Positions 26,101 to 35,547 of a stretch of 64,000 nucleotides of DNA are shown in pieces. Made by a program: the position numbers and the translations under genes. The stretch's first letter is position 1. Each line of letters begins with the position of its first letter. Source of the DNA: Pleionea sp. CnH1-48 (GTDB lineage Bacteria > Pseudomonadota > Gammaproteobacteria > Enterobacterales > Kangiellaceae); contig NZ_JAMXSB010000009.1 in NCBI RefSeq assembly GCF_024124665.1, positions 62,001 through 126,000 on the forward strand, in the 5' to 3' direction. The notes below the pieces were generated by a model, which saw only the letters and a list, made by a program, of their open reading frames with translations, had not been told where the DNA came from and did no database searches.

Positions 26101-27522
26101 TTATGCAATGGGGTTGTGGGATACGAGACTTCGCAACAAATTGTTTTTTAAGTTATTTTTTTGCGCTTTAACTAACCCTAAAGGCTTATCTTTATAACGA
26201 ACGATTACCTCACCATTTTGCTCTAAAGCATTTTCCAGATTTCTACCTTGGAGGTATTCCCGAGTGTCTTCTGCAGAAAGCTCTGCAACATTCGAGGTGG
26301 CGTGGCCGCCAAATACGATGGCAAAATCGTGACTACTGCGTGTTTGTTGTTTATGTAGTTCACACAGCTTGAAGCCTGAGCGGTTGAGTTTGATGGGGGT
26401 GGCAATCTGGGTGGTTGCGTCAGGGAATAACCAGACTTCTTTGTCTTTTTGCCATAAATGATTTTTCTGATCAGAAAAATCGATGCCAAAGTGCTTCAGA
26501 TAGTACTCTGTTACCTGTTGGAAGTTTTTGCGACTGATGGGAGTGTAAGGCCATTTGGTGGGAGCCGGAGTCTGATATTGATCTGCACTGAGTTCACCTT
26601 GTTTTCTAAAGGCCGCAACAAAGAAGCCTTCGGAATCATAAATGTGTGGGAACACATGCAAATAGCCTTCTGGGGTTGTACACTCATTCGCACCCGCAAA
26701 TAAATTTGTCAGGGGCTGTATTGTCATATCTTGATAGTGTTCTAACAGGTAATCGCATACATCTTGATTCTCTTCTCGAGATAAGGTGCAGGTCGAGTAA
26801 ATCAGAGTGCCGCCGGGGGCAAGAGCTTCGTAAGCACTGCTGATAAGTTTTTTCTGAATCTCAGATATGTCTTCCAGTGCCTGTAAGCTCCAGTTATTCA
26901 GCGCATTGGGATCTTTTCTTAAGGTTCCTTCGCCACCGCAGGGAGCATCCAATAAGATGGCACTAAAAGTCTCTTTGAGTCGGTCGCCCAAAAGGCTGCC
27001 GTCCATGTGGGTCAGACATACATTTTTAACGCCACAGCGTTGTACGTTTGCGTGTAATGCTTTCAATCGTGAGGAAGATAACTCATTGGCAATCAGCGTG
27101 CCTTCGTTGTTCATGTAGGCTGCCAGCTGAGTGGTTTTTGAGCCGGGTGCTGCTGCCATATCGAGGAGCAGATGAGGTTCATCACACTGCGACATCAGAG
27201 CGACTGGAGGCAACATTGAACTGGCCTCTTGGATATAGAACAGGCCTTGTAAGTGCTCAACAAAATTGCCCAGCGATTGAGTATCTTCTTGCTCTTTACT
27301 TCGTACAATCCAGAAACCTTCGTTGCACCAGGGGATGGGAGTCAGCTGCCAATCGAGTTGTTCGGCTCGAGTTTTAAAATCTTCGACGGATATCTTGAGT
27401 GTGTTGACGCGGATACTTTTTCTTAATGGTCGGTCACAAGCCGCTAAAAAGGCTTCCATATCAAAATCGTTATCAACTTGCGATTGTATGTGTTGAATGA
27501 ATGCAGGTGAAGTCATTGTCAT
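26101..27522 (-). CDS. rsmF: 16S rRNA m5C1407 methyltransferase RsmF
   Basis: RsmF methylates C1407 of 16S rRNA in the 30S subunit. The 473-residue protein has the RsmF N-terminus (RPLRKSIRVNTLKISVEDF). Its SAM-binding core has LLDMAAAPGSKTTQLAAYM, IANELSSSRLKALHANVQRCGV, and the motif IV catalytic region ILLDAPCGGEGTLRKDPNALNNWS. The nucleophile Cys lies in LIYSTCTLSREENQDV. A C-terminal PUA-like segment continues with GSGFKLCELHKQQTRSSHDFAIVFG. Length matches E. coli RsmF/YebU (479). It follows putA on the same strand but is separated by a clear terminator, so it is probably expressed on its own. Confidence 0.92.
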   Translation of the reverse strand: MTMTSPAFIQHIQSQVDNDFDMEAFLAACDRPLRKSIRVNTLKISVEDFKTRAEQLDWQLTPIPWCNEGFWIVRSKEQEDTQSLGNFVEHLQGLFYIQEASSMLPPVALMSQCDEPHLLLDMAAAPGSKTTQLAAYMNNEGTLIANELSSSRLKALHANVQRCGVKNVCLTHMDGSLLGDRLKETFSAILLDAPCGGEGTLRKDPNALNNWSLQALEDISEIQKKLISSAYEALAPGGTLIYSTCTLSREENQDVCDYLLEHYQDMTIQPLTNLFAGANECTTPEGYLHVFPHIYDSEGFFVAAFRKQGELSADQYQTPAPTKWPYTPISRKNFQQVTEYYLKHFGIDFSDQKNHLWQKDKEVWLFPDATTQIATPIKLNRSGFKLCELHKQQTRSSHDFAIVFGGHATSNVAELSAEDTREYLQGRNLENALEQNGEVIVRYKDKPLGLVKAQKNNLKNNLLRSLVSHNPIA

Positions 27523-27613
27523 TTGAGAGCAGTGGCGCTTATTATTTTTTCATACAAACTTGTTTCTATTTTATCACTAACTTTTGCAGAATCCTTGTTT
27601 TCTCTGCACAAAT

Positions 27614-27642
27614 AAAAAAGCCACTCGATGAGTGGCTTTTTT
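27614..27642 (-). terminator. Intrinsic terminator downstream of putA
   Basis: AAAAAAGCCACTC, loop GAT, GAGTGGCTTTTTT is a perfect stem with T runs at both ends, 16 bases beyond the putA stop codon. It separates putA from rsmF. Confidence 0.92.
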
Positions 27643-27657
27643 ATCAGAAAGTAATGC

Positions 27658-30600
27658 TTAGCCGTCGCCAAGAGACAGCAGAGTGGCATTACCGCCGATG
27701 GCTGCTGTGTTGTTGGTACGAGTGCGCTCAGTGGCAAAGCGATGGAGATAATGTGGGCCACCTGCTTTGGGACCTGTTCCAGACAGTCCCTGACCACCAA
27801 AGGGTTGAACACCCACTACCGCACCAATCATATTTCGATTGATGTATACGTTACCAACACGAACGCGAGAATCGATATAGAAGGCGGTTGCTTCGTTGCG
27901 GCTGTGGACACCTAAAGTAAGTCCGTAGCCATAGCCGTTAATGCTATCAATCACTTTATCCAGATCTTGCGAGCGATAAGTAATGACATGAAGAATCGGG
28001 CCAAACCACTCTTGAGTTAAATCATTAATGGAATCGATTTTGAAGGCTACGGGTGCAACAAAGTGGCCTGCGTCGGCATTCGCTGGCAAGTTGGCTTCGG
28101 CGATGAGGCGACCAGCGTTTTTAAGATCTTCGATGTGACCTTTTAGCTCTGCCTGTGAGTGCGCGTCGATCACGGGACCAATATCGGTTTTGAGTTTGGT
28201 TGGATCACCCAGGATCAGCTCTTTCATCGCGCCTTCAAGGATGGTGAGTACACGCGGTGCGATTTCTTCCTGCAAGTAGAGCACGCGCAAAGCCGAGCAG
28301 CGTTGGCCTGCACTGGTAAAGGCTGACTCAATCACATCGGCTACGACTTGTTCTGGTAACGCAGATGAATCTACGATCATGGCATTCTGACCACCTGTTT
28401 CTGCGATCAGCGGTGAGATAGGACTGTTAGCTCGGGCTGCCAGAGTCTGGTTAATGCCAACGGCTGTATCTGTTGAACCTGTAAAAGCAACACCAGCGAT
28501 GCGTGGGTCGCCAGTTAACACTGGACCAATAGCTGAGCCGCGACCAGGAATATAGTGCAGTACATCTTTAGGAATGCCTGCATCATACATAAGTTCTACC
28601 GCACGGTGAGCAACGAGTGTGGTTTGCCCTGCTGGCTTACATAAAACAGAGTTACCAGCCGCCAGTGCTGCGATAACCTGACCGGTAAAGATTGCCAATG
28701 GGAAGTTCCAGGGGCTGATACAGGCAAATACGCCACGTCCTTGAAGATAAAGTTCGTTGCTTTCACCTGTGGGTCCGGGCAAGACTTTTGGCTGACCAAA
28801 ATCTTTGCGGGCATTGGCTGCGTAGAAGCGACAGAAGTCCACTGCTTCTCGCACTTCGTCAATACCATCTTGCATGGTTTTACCCGCTTCTCGACTACAT
28901 ATCGCAATCAATTCGTGCTTATGTTGCTCAAACAAATCCGCTACTTTATCAATGCAGTCCGCGCGATGGTGTGCGCCAACGGCATCCCAGCTTACCTGAG
29001 CTTTCGCTGCAATATCGATGGCTTTAAGCGCGTCATCTTTGCTGGCGTTAACGGTTGTTCCCACCACGGTTTGTTTGTCGTAAGGACAAACTACGTCGGT
29101 TTTTTCGCCTTCAATGGTGTTACCACCAATCATAGGGCGGGCATGCCATTTTTTGTCCAGGTGTTGCGCAACGGCAGCCATAAAAGGTGTGATCTGACTT
29201 TCGATGTGCAGATTGGTGCTAGAAGAATTTTTACGCTCTTCACCGTATAAATCACCAGGCAATGGAATGCGATCATTCGCCAGTGTTGGATAACTGCGTA
29301 ACGTTGTGATTGGGTGAGTTACCAAATCATTAATGGGTGTGTTCTCATCCACAAGACGATGGACAAAAGATGTGTTGGCACCATTTTCTAACAGACGACG
29401 TACCAGATAGGGGAGTAGATCTTTATGCTGACCGACCGGAGCGTAGATTCTTACGTTCAGGCCTGGGTTTTGATCGAGTACTAAATTATAAAGTTGCTCA
29501 CCCATACCGTGTAGACGTTGGAATTCAAAGTCACGACGCTCACCTGCCCAATGCAAAATGTTCATAACCGTTTGCGCGTTGTGAGTTGCAAACTGAGGGT
29601 AGAAGCTGCTGTCTGTGCTCAGAATGTATCGTGCACAGGCGAGGTAAGACACATCGGTAGCGGCTTTACGGGTAAAGACTGGGTAGCCTTCGGTGCCGCC
29701 TTGTTGACACCATTTGATTTCTGAATCCCAGTAAGCGCCTTTAACCAATCGTAATGGAATACGACGGCCAACGTCTTTTGATAACTGGTTGAGCCAATGT
29801 AAGACAGGTAGAGCTCGTTTTGAGTAAGCTTGAACAACTAAACCAAAACCTTCCCAGCCATCACAGACGTCGCTGCGGTAGACTTTTTCGAAAAGCTTAA
29901 GGCTTAATTCAAGGCGATCCATTTCTTCGGCGTCAATCGTAATGGCAACGCCCAAAGATTTTGCCTGACGTGCAAGCTGACTGAGTGTCTCGAACATTTC
30001 AGTCATGACACGATCACTTTGGCCATGCTCGTAACGTGGATGAAGCGCACTGAGTTTGATTGAAATGCTGGGAGGTAGCGTTGACTTTTGGCCTCCTGCA
30101 ATGGCTTTACCGATAGCGTTGATAGCCATGCTGTAGGCATCAAAATAGCGCTTGGCATCTTCCATGGTAAACGCCGCTTCGCCGAGCATATCAAAAGAAT
30201 GGGTATAACCTTTTTCGATAGATTTTTGGCCACGCTTTAGTGCTTCTTCGATGGTGCGTCCTAAAACAAACTGCTTACCCATGATTTTCATGGCCTGATT
30301 CATTGCCTGACGAATAACAGGTTCGCCGCACTTATTGACCAGTTGTTTTAAAACGTTAGTGGGTTGTTCGTTGATAGGATCTTTTTTGAAGCTGACAATA
30401 CGGCCGGTCAACATGAGGCCCCAGGTAGCACTGTTTACCAACCAGGAATCACTTTGACCAACATGTCTGTTCCATTCTGCTGACTGGATTTTATCTTTAA
30501 TTAAGTTGTTGGCGACTTCGGCATCAGGGATTCGCAACAAAGCCTCAGCCAGACACATCAGGGTAACCCCTTCTTTTGTGCTCAGGCTGTATTGCTGTAA

Positions 30601-30831
30601 AAAGGCTTCTATACCATCTTTTGCAGAATAGTCGGCACGAACTTGCTGAACCAGCTGGGAGGCATTTTGAGTGATGGTATTGAGCACTGAGTCATCTTCG
30701 GAAGCCAGATGCAATAACTCTTCAAGATAGGCTGACTCATCAACTTGATAGTTATTGGTTATGGATTGCCAGATACTGTCGAGCGACTCTGAAGTTGACG
30801 TTTTAGTTAACACTTCACTTGCTTTAAACAT
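27658..30831 (-). CDS. putA: Bifunctional proline dehydrogenase / glutamate-semialdehyde dehydrogenase PutA
   Basis: PutA oxidises proline to glutamate in two steps (flavin proline dehydrogenase, then NAD-dependent P5C dehydrogenase). The 1057-residue protein has the PRODH barrel with TIDAEEMDRLELSLKLFEKV, QAYSKRALPVLHWL, PLRLVKGAYWDSEIKWCQQGG and ATHNAQTVMNIL. The aldehyde dehydrogenase half follows with ISPWNFPLAIFTGQV, GVAFTGSTDTAV, IAETGGQNAMIVD and the catalytic Cys in SAGQRCSALRVLYLQ. It ends FGGQGLSGTGPKAGGPHYLHRF. It is shorter than the 1320-residue E. coli protein and has no N-terminal ribbon-helix-helix, so it should not repress its own gene. ATG at 30831 follows a CAGGAGA site; an upstream in-frame start ten codons earlier is less likely. 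Confidence 0.96.
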   Translation of the reverse strand: MFKASEVLTKTSTSESLDSIWQSITNNYQVDESAYLEELLHLASEDDSVLNTITQNASQLVQQVRADYSAKDGIEAFLQQYSLSTKEGVTLMCLAEALLRIPDAEVANNLIKDKIQSAEWNRHVGQSDSWLVNSATWGLMLTGRIVSFKKDPINEQPTNVLKQLVNKCGEPVIRQAMNQAMKIMGKQFVLGRTIEEALKRGQKSIEKGYTHSFDMLGEAAFTMEDAKRYFDAYSMAINAIGKAIAGGQKSTLPPSISIKLSALHPRYEHGQSDRVMTEMFETLSQLARQAKSLGVAITIDAEEMDRLELSLKLFEKVYRSDVCDGWEGFGLVVQAYSKRALPVLHWLNQLSKDVGRRIPLRLVKGAYWDSEIKWCQQGGTEGYPVFTRKAATDVSYLACARYILSTDSSFYPQFATHNAQTVMNILHWAGERRDFEFQRLHGMGEQLYNLVLDQNPGLNVRIYAPVGQHKDLLPYLVRRLLENGANTSFVHRLVDENTPINDLVTHPITTLRSYPTLANDRIPLPGDLYGEERKNSSSTNLHIESQITPFMAAVAQHLDKKWHARPMIGGNTIEGEKTDVVCPYDKQTVVGTTVNASKDDALKAIDIAAKAQVSWDAVGAHHRADCIDKVADLFEQHKHELIAICSREAGKTMQDGIDEVREAVDFCRFYAANARKDFGQPKVLPGPTGESNELYLQGRGVFACISPWNFPLAIFTGQVIAALAAGNSVLCKPAGQTTLVAHRAVELMYDAGIPKDVLHYIPGRGSAIGPVLTGDPRIAGVAFTGSTDTAVGINQTLAARANSPISPLIAETGGQNAMIVDSSALPEQVVADVIESAFTSAGQRCSALRVLYLQEEIAPRVLTILEGAMKELILGDPTKLKTDIGPVIDAHSQAELKGHIEDLKNAGRLIAEANLPANADAGHFVAPVAFKIDSINDLTQEWFGPILHVITYRSQDLDKVIDSINGYGYGLTLGVHSRNEATAFYIDSRVRVGNVYINRNMIGAVVGVQPFGGQGLSGTGPKAGGPHYLHRFATERTRTNNTAAIGGNATLLSLGDG

Positions 30832-31130
30832 ACACCAGTCTCCTGAAAAACGCTGGTTCAAAATAACGATGGTTAAGCCATAAGGCTATGAAATTAGCGG
30901 CGTATTATCTGGGATATTGTATAATTTTGCTAGCAAAAACAGCCTGGTCGATGCTGTGAAATAACCATCAATTATAGTGTGTAATTTCACTCTTGAAATG
31001 TTGTTTTAAGTGTTTGATTTTAAAGGTAAAAAAATGCTGTTGTGCAATAAATGAAAATGCGTTGGTAGGCTATTGTTCGAGTTGAAAACTCATAACCCAG
31101 CCCTTGCTATGAGATAAAGTCATAAATGGA

Positions 31131-32375
31131 TTAGTTTAACAAATCGCTGAATGGCTGAACCATGACTTTTTCGCCACTGCTCAGGCTTGCTTGAGCGGCA
31201 GGTAGCACAATAAAGCAATTGGCTTTTGCCATCGACGAGAGTACACCAGAGTTTTGATTACCTACACTTCTGACGACTAACTCTCCGGTGGCATCATAAA
31301 ACATCATTCCACGCTGAAAATCTCGCCGTCCTGGGCGTTTTTTGATATCGCTAAGGGTCGTAGCTGGCAGCATTTGTTCGGGCTCGTAGGCTTCGCCCTG
31401 AAACTTGCGCAGCATAGGCACTGCAAGTTGATGCAGTGTGACCAGTGCCGACACAGGATTGCCGGGTAGGCCAATAAAGTGAGCACCACCAATTTGGCCA
31501 TAGGCAAAAGGTTTGCCTGGCTTCATGGCAATTTTCCAGAGTTCTAGTGAGCCATGTTCTTGAAGCACTTGTTTAATGTAGTCTGCGTCACCAACAGACA
31601 CACCTCCAGAAGTGATGATTACATCGGCCCACTCTGATGCTCTTAACAAGGCTTTGGTTATTTCTTGTTGATCATCTGGCAAGATGCCCATATCCAGTGT
31701 TTCGATAGCCAGCTTTTTTAAAAGTGATAAAGTGGTAAATCGATTGCTGTCATAGATTTCGCCTAGCGCCAGTGATTCTCCTGGCGCTTTCAGCTCATCG
31801 CCAGTAGAAAACACGGCAACTTTTAAGCGTCGGTGGATGACGACACTTGATAATCCTAATGAAGCCAGTAGTCCTACATCGGCGACAGAGAGTCTTTGTC
31901 CTGGATGAAGAATAATACTGCCAGCTTTAAAATCATTACCTGCTCGACGAATGTTCTCACCTAATGCCGGTTGATTAAGAAACTCAATGGATGAATCTAG
32001 TTCGCGACTTTTATGAGTATTTTCCTGCATGACAACGGTATCTGCACCATCAGGAATGATGGCTCCGGTCATGATACGGACGCATTGGCCCGGTTCGAGT
32101 TTCTTATCAAATGGTTTTCCAGCATAGGCATGACCTACCTGTGTAAGATGGGATTGTTTTTCTAGATCGGCGCAACGCAAGGCATAACCATCCATTGCTG
32201 AGTGATCAAAAGAAGGGACGTTAATGGGGGAGACAATTGTCTGAAAGTTAACCTGAGCTAATGCATCACAAAGTGGAACGTCTTCTGTTTCACTAATCGT
32301 TTCTACTTTGCTAAGCAAACTGGCCAGTGCCTGATCAAACGGCATGAGTCCTGATTGTACGTCGCAATCCATCAT
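31131..32375 (-). CDS. moeA: Molybdopterin molybdenumtransferase MoeA
   Basis: MoeA inserts molybdate into adenylated molybdopterin to finish the molybdenum cofactor. The 414-residue protein shows the family blocks: VPSFDHSAMDGYALR (about 55-70), RIMTGAIIPDGADTVVMQENT, RRAGNDFKAGSIILHPGQRLSVADVGLLASLGL, VAVFSTGDEL and YDSNRFTTLSLL. The MoCF domain with VIITSGGVSVGDADYIKQVLQEHG and IAMKPGKPFAYGQIGGAHFIGLPGNPVSALVTLHQL comes next. Length matches E. coli MoeA (411). It sits 13 bp downstream of the NarL-type regulator gene, in one unit with the nitrate-type sensor pair; the moaA-E genes are 11 kb away on the other strand. Confidence 0.95.
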   Translation of the reverse strand: MMDCDVQSGLMPFDQALASLLSKVETISETEDVPLCDALAQVNFQTIVSPINVPSFDHSAMDGYALRCADLEKQSHLTQVGHAYAGKPFDKKLEPGQCVRIMTGAIIPDGADTVVMQENTHKSRELDSSIEFLNQPALGENIRRAGNDFKAGSIILHPGQRLSVADVGLLASLGLSSVVIHRRLKVAVFSTGDELKAPGESLALGEIYDSNRFTTLSLLKKLAIETLDMGILPDDQQEITKALLRASEWADVIITSGGVSVGDADYIKQVLQEHGSLELWKIAMKPGKPFAYGQIGGAHFIGLPGNPVSALVTLHQLAVPMLRKFQGEAYEPEQMLPATTLSDIKKRPGRRDFQRGMMFYDATGELVVRSVGNQNSGVLSSMAKANCFIVLPAAQASLSSGEKVMVQPFSDLLN

Positions 32376-32388
32376 ACAAAATAGCCTT

Positions 32389-33045
32389 TTATGAGCGATT
32401 ACTTTTCTGGTTAACCATCCAAACGGCGGCTTCGACTCGAGAACGCATATTTAATTTCTTTAACAAATGTTTAACGTGTACTTTAACGGTGCCTTCAGAA
32501 ATTCCCAGGTTACGTGCGATCATTTTGTTGCTTAAACCGTGAGCAATAAAATCTAGAATTTCGTACTCACGATTGGTGAGAGTTGAAATCAAATCGGTTT
32601 TTTCTGCACCGCTTTCACGTAATGCTGTGGTCAAAATTTGTCGCAGGCTTTCGCTGATAACCATTTGACCAGAAGTGGCTTCTTTAAGCTTGTGCATAAT
32701 ATCTTCTGGCTCCATGTCTTTAAGTAGGTAGCCATCTGCACCAGAACGGATACAGTGAATCACGTCTTCATCATTATCCGAAACCGTCAACATAATAATT
32801 TTTGATGTGACGCCTTTATCCCTTAGTTTTTTTAAGGTTTCTAGGCCACTCATTTCACCCATGTTGAGATCCAACAAAATAACATCGGGCTCGTCATCCA
32901 TGCTATCAATGTGGTTGACTGCTTCTTCGCCGGAACTGGCTTCGCCGACTGTGTGAAGACTTGTATCCAGGTCGATCAGTTGCTTCACTCCTTTTCTAAA
33001 TAAGGGGTGATCATCAACCATATAAATAGTGGCACTTTCTGTCAT
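32389..33045 (-). CDS. narL: NarL-type response regulator
   Basis: The 218-residue protein has a receiver domain (ATIYMVDDHPLFRKGVKQLI, phospho-acceptor Asp in VILLDLNMGEMSGLETL, Thr in IIMLTVSDND, Lys in YLLKDMEPED). A LuxR-type helix-turn-helix follows (LTNREYEILDFIAHGLSNKMIARNLGISEGTVKVHVKHLLKKLNMRSRVEAAVW). The LLKDMEPE-D linker region and overall length match the NarL/NarP group that controls nitrate and nitrite respiration. ATG at 33045 has an AGAGG site eight bases upstream; an upstream ATG 21 codons earlier lacks one. It lies between the NarX-like kinase and moeA, supporting a nitrate or molybdoenzyme role, although DNA targets are not shown. Confidence 0.85.
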   Translation of the reverse strand: MTESATIYMVDDHPLFRKGVKQLIDLDTSLHTVGEASSGEEAVNHIDSMDDEPDVILLDLNMGEMSGLETLKKLRDKGVTSKIIMLTVSDNDEDVIHCIRSGADGYLLKDMEPEDIMHKLKEATSGQMVISESLRQILTTALRESGAEKTDLISTLTNREYEILDFIAHGLSNKMIARNLGISEGTVKVHVKHLLKKLNMRSRVEAAVWMVNQKSNRS

Positions 33046-33373
33046 TCTATATACCTCTGCTTCTTTGTGGTTATTTCCATTATCGCGAGACCTGTACATT
33101 GAATGCAATATGCAATGACGGAAACATTGAGGTAGATCGGCCCAATCAGTTTATTTTATATAAATTTTACTGTGATATGAGATAGTCAAAATCAATAGAT
33201 CGTCACAGGAAACAACGTTTTAGCTTTAAAGTCCATACATACACCCTACCATAAATTATGCTGAAAGTGAGTCTCTGCAAGGTGTACGAATTGTATTAAA
33301 AAACGTCAAAACTTCACTTCTATCCCCATGATGATGGTGTTATATGTCTAATGAGATATGTTTCCGATGAACT

Positions 33374-35161
33374 TCAAGAATTGTCAGATGAAAATGTCTG
33401 AAATTTTGGTGGAGTTCCTTGTTTGAAATTAAATAGTACTTGCGTACCAGTGGCCAGACGTTGAATGTCTAATTCGCCAGATAAATTGCGACTGCGTTCC
33501 TTCATGATGGCCAGGCCATAGTGCTCCATTTTTTCTGGTGTGTCTGAAATTCCTATGCCGTTATCGACCACTGACAAAGTGATTTGGTTATGCGTGTCTT
33601 TTTTCATACTGATGTCGATCTGGGTGCCATGAGAATGATGGATTGCATTCTGGGTAGCCTCTCGAGCAATCTGTAACAAATGAATTTCTTCATTGGGCGT
33701 AAAAGAAACGCTAGGGACTTCGTAGTCAAGGTTGATATGAATATTGGGATAGCGCTCACTAAATTGCGTGACAGTTTCTTTGAGTGCAGACTCCAGGCCA
33801 CTGCCTGAAATTTGCAACCTGAAGGTGGTGAGAAGTTCACGTAGCTGGCGGTAAGCGGAATGAATTCCCTGGCGTAGTTCAAGCAATATGTCATCAACGT
33901 CTGCAACATGTTCTGTTGAAGCGATGGAGTACTCCAGTCGTGTGACCTGAATCTTTAAATAAGACAAAGCTTGAGCCAGTGAGTCGTGCAGCTCTCTGGC
34001 GATGGTGGTTCTCTCGGTCATCAACGCCATGCGTCGGTCCTGATCTCGTTGGGTTTTCAGGTTGAGTGCCAGAGCGACCTGCTCAGCAAAAGAATGCAGT
34101 AGTTGATACTGCCAGTCTTTAATTTTTCGTTGCGGTTGAATAATACACGACAAAATACCGAAGTTGGTGCCATCTTTTATTAAGGCAAAGCGTAGTTCTT
34201 GAGCATCTTTGGGCGTTTCTTTGGCTGCGAGATCGGCCTCAGAGGCATCTCGGGTATTAATGATGGAAAGTTGTATATTGGGTAACTCAATAATACGCGC
34301 CAACTTATCAAACCAAAGATCGAAGTCCAGTTCCATTAGAGGATTTTCGCTGATGCCTTTTGCCGTTTCGTAGAGAAATTGCAGAGACTCTTGATTTCGT
34401 TCTAGCTCAAAGGTTTTTGCTTCGACCTTTTTCTCTAAAATATCATACATGGTTGAAACGGCATCACTCATACGATTGATCGTATCTGCTAACAAGCTGA
34501 GTTCGCCTTCACCTTCTATCGATACTTTGTGAGCCAGGTAACCCGCGCTGATTTTGTGAGCGCTGTAGGTGAGCTTCTCTAATGGCTTTTTAATATGGAA
34601 GTAGAGGGTGTAAAACATGTAATAGATAAATACGATGAGCATGACCAACAGCAACAGTTGTAACAACTGCATCCATTCCAGTCGCTTTTCGGCATTGCGA
34701 CGGTGCAAATAAGTGAGCTTGTCTGCTTCACTAACAAAACTGTCGACTTCTGCTCTGAGTTGTTGCCACGATACTGAGCTGCGTTTTTGGCTTAGTAGCA
34801 AAGGTTTGATCCGGTAATGCCATTCATCAACAATTAAATTGTATTGTTCTTGATGCTGAGTGCTGGTGGGATCCTTATGATATTGAGTTAATGCGGAATG
34901 CGATAAATTTTTTTCAAAGGACTCAATATCACTGCCAATTTCGTGAAGGTGATGCTGACTGAGTTGGCTAAACAGTATTTTGCTTAAGATTTGATAGCTA
35001 TGTGATTTTAGCGCCGCTGACTTTTCCTGAACTTCAGAGTCGCTGGCTGCTGTTTGGGCTATTTGATAGGACAAAAATACGCTAACTACTGACAGGCTGC
35101 TAATGATCAACATAAGAATAGCGATTCTTAGACCAATAGAATGCTTTAGTTTATGTAGCAC
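33374..35161 (-). CDS. narX: NarX-type nitrate/nitrite sensor histidine kinase
   Basis: The 595-residue protein has two membrane helices (about 11-31 and 163-186) around a periplasmic helical sensor. A HAMP domain (KKPLEKLTYSAHKISAGYLAHKV), a cysteine-poor GAF-like central module and a HisKA_3 kinase follow, with His in TIARELHDSLAQALSYLKIQ and ATPase motifs REATQNAIHHSHGT and VVDNGIG. This is the NarX/NarQ order and length (E. coli NarX 598). The periplasmic segment EKSAALKSHSYQILS (about 46-60) looks like the nitrate-binding P-box, with Lys in place of the key Arg, so ligand preference may differ. It precedes the NarL-type gene on the same strand after a 328-bp gap that shows no gene; the two probably form the cognate pair. 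Confidence 0.83.
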   Translation of the reverse strand: MLHKLKHSIGLRIAILMLIISSLSVVSVFLSYQIAQTAASDSEVQEKSAALKSHSYQILSKILFSQLSQHHLHEIGSDIESFEKNLSHSALTQYHKDPTSTQHQEQYNLIVDEWHYRIKPLLLSQKRSSVSWQQLRAEVDSFVSEADKLTYLHRRNAEKRLEWMQLLQLLLLVMLIVFIYYMFYTLYFHIKKPLEKLTYSAHKISAGYLAHKVSIEGEGELSLLADTINRMSDAVSTMYDILEKKVEAKTFELERNQESLQFLYETAKGISENPLMELDFDLWFDKLARIIELPNIQLSIINTRDASEADLAAKETPKDAQELRFALIKDGTNFGILSCIIQPQRKIKDWQYQLLHSFAEQVALALNLKTQRDQDRRMALMTERTTIARELHDSLAQALSYLKIQVTRLEYSIASTEHVADVDDILLELRQGIHSAYRQLRELLTTFRLQISGSGLESALKETVTQFSERYPNIHINLDYEVPSVSFTPNEEIHLLQIAREATQNAIHHSHGTQIDISMKKDTHNQITLSVVDNGIGISDTPEKMEHYGLAIMKERSRNLSGELDIQRLATGTQVLFNFKQGTPPKFQTFSSDNS

Positions 35162-35547
35162 TGAAAGTCTCCGGTCATGTCCATTTTTTCTTCTTATCAG
35201 AAAGCTCTGGTTTCAGTCTATTGCGCTTCAATTTATTTAGCGGTTAACAGAGATGTTTACCAGCTTGCTGACTTTTATCCTTTGTTCGTTAAATGCTGCA
35301 TAAGGTAATCGAGCCATGAAATTGAGAATAGCTATAGTAAAACAATATCTTAACGAGCTTTTCCTCAAACGCTGATACCTCGCAGTGAGTACAGGTAGGC
35401 TTAGTTTACTCTATTCATTATTTTTAGTAGAGCTTTTATGTGGATAATAGGGTTTTTATTTTGGTTTGATGGTGCCCCAAGTTGGTCTAAGGTGTTACCC
35501 AATAGAATCTCCTGTTACGTAACTATCGACTTATGAGAGAACAAACA
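35162..35547. other. Intergenic region between the NarX-type and dipeptidase genes
   Basis: This 386-bp stretch separates divergent genes and should hold both promoters. I see no gene. An isolated TGTGGATAA (DnaA-box complement) is present at 35439-35447, without other boxes. No clear FNR or NarL sites are recognisable. Confidence 0.3.
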
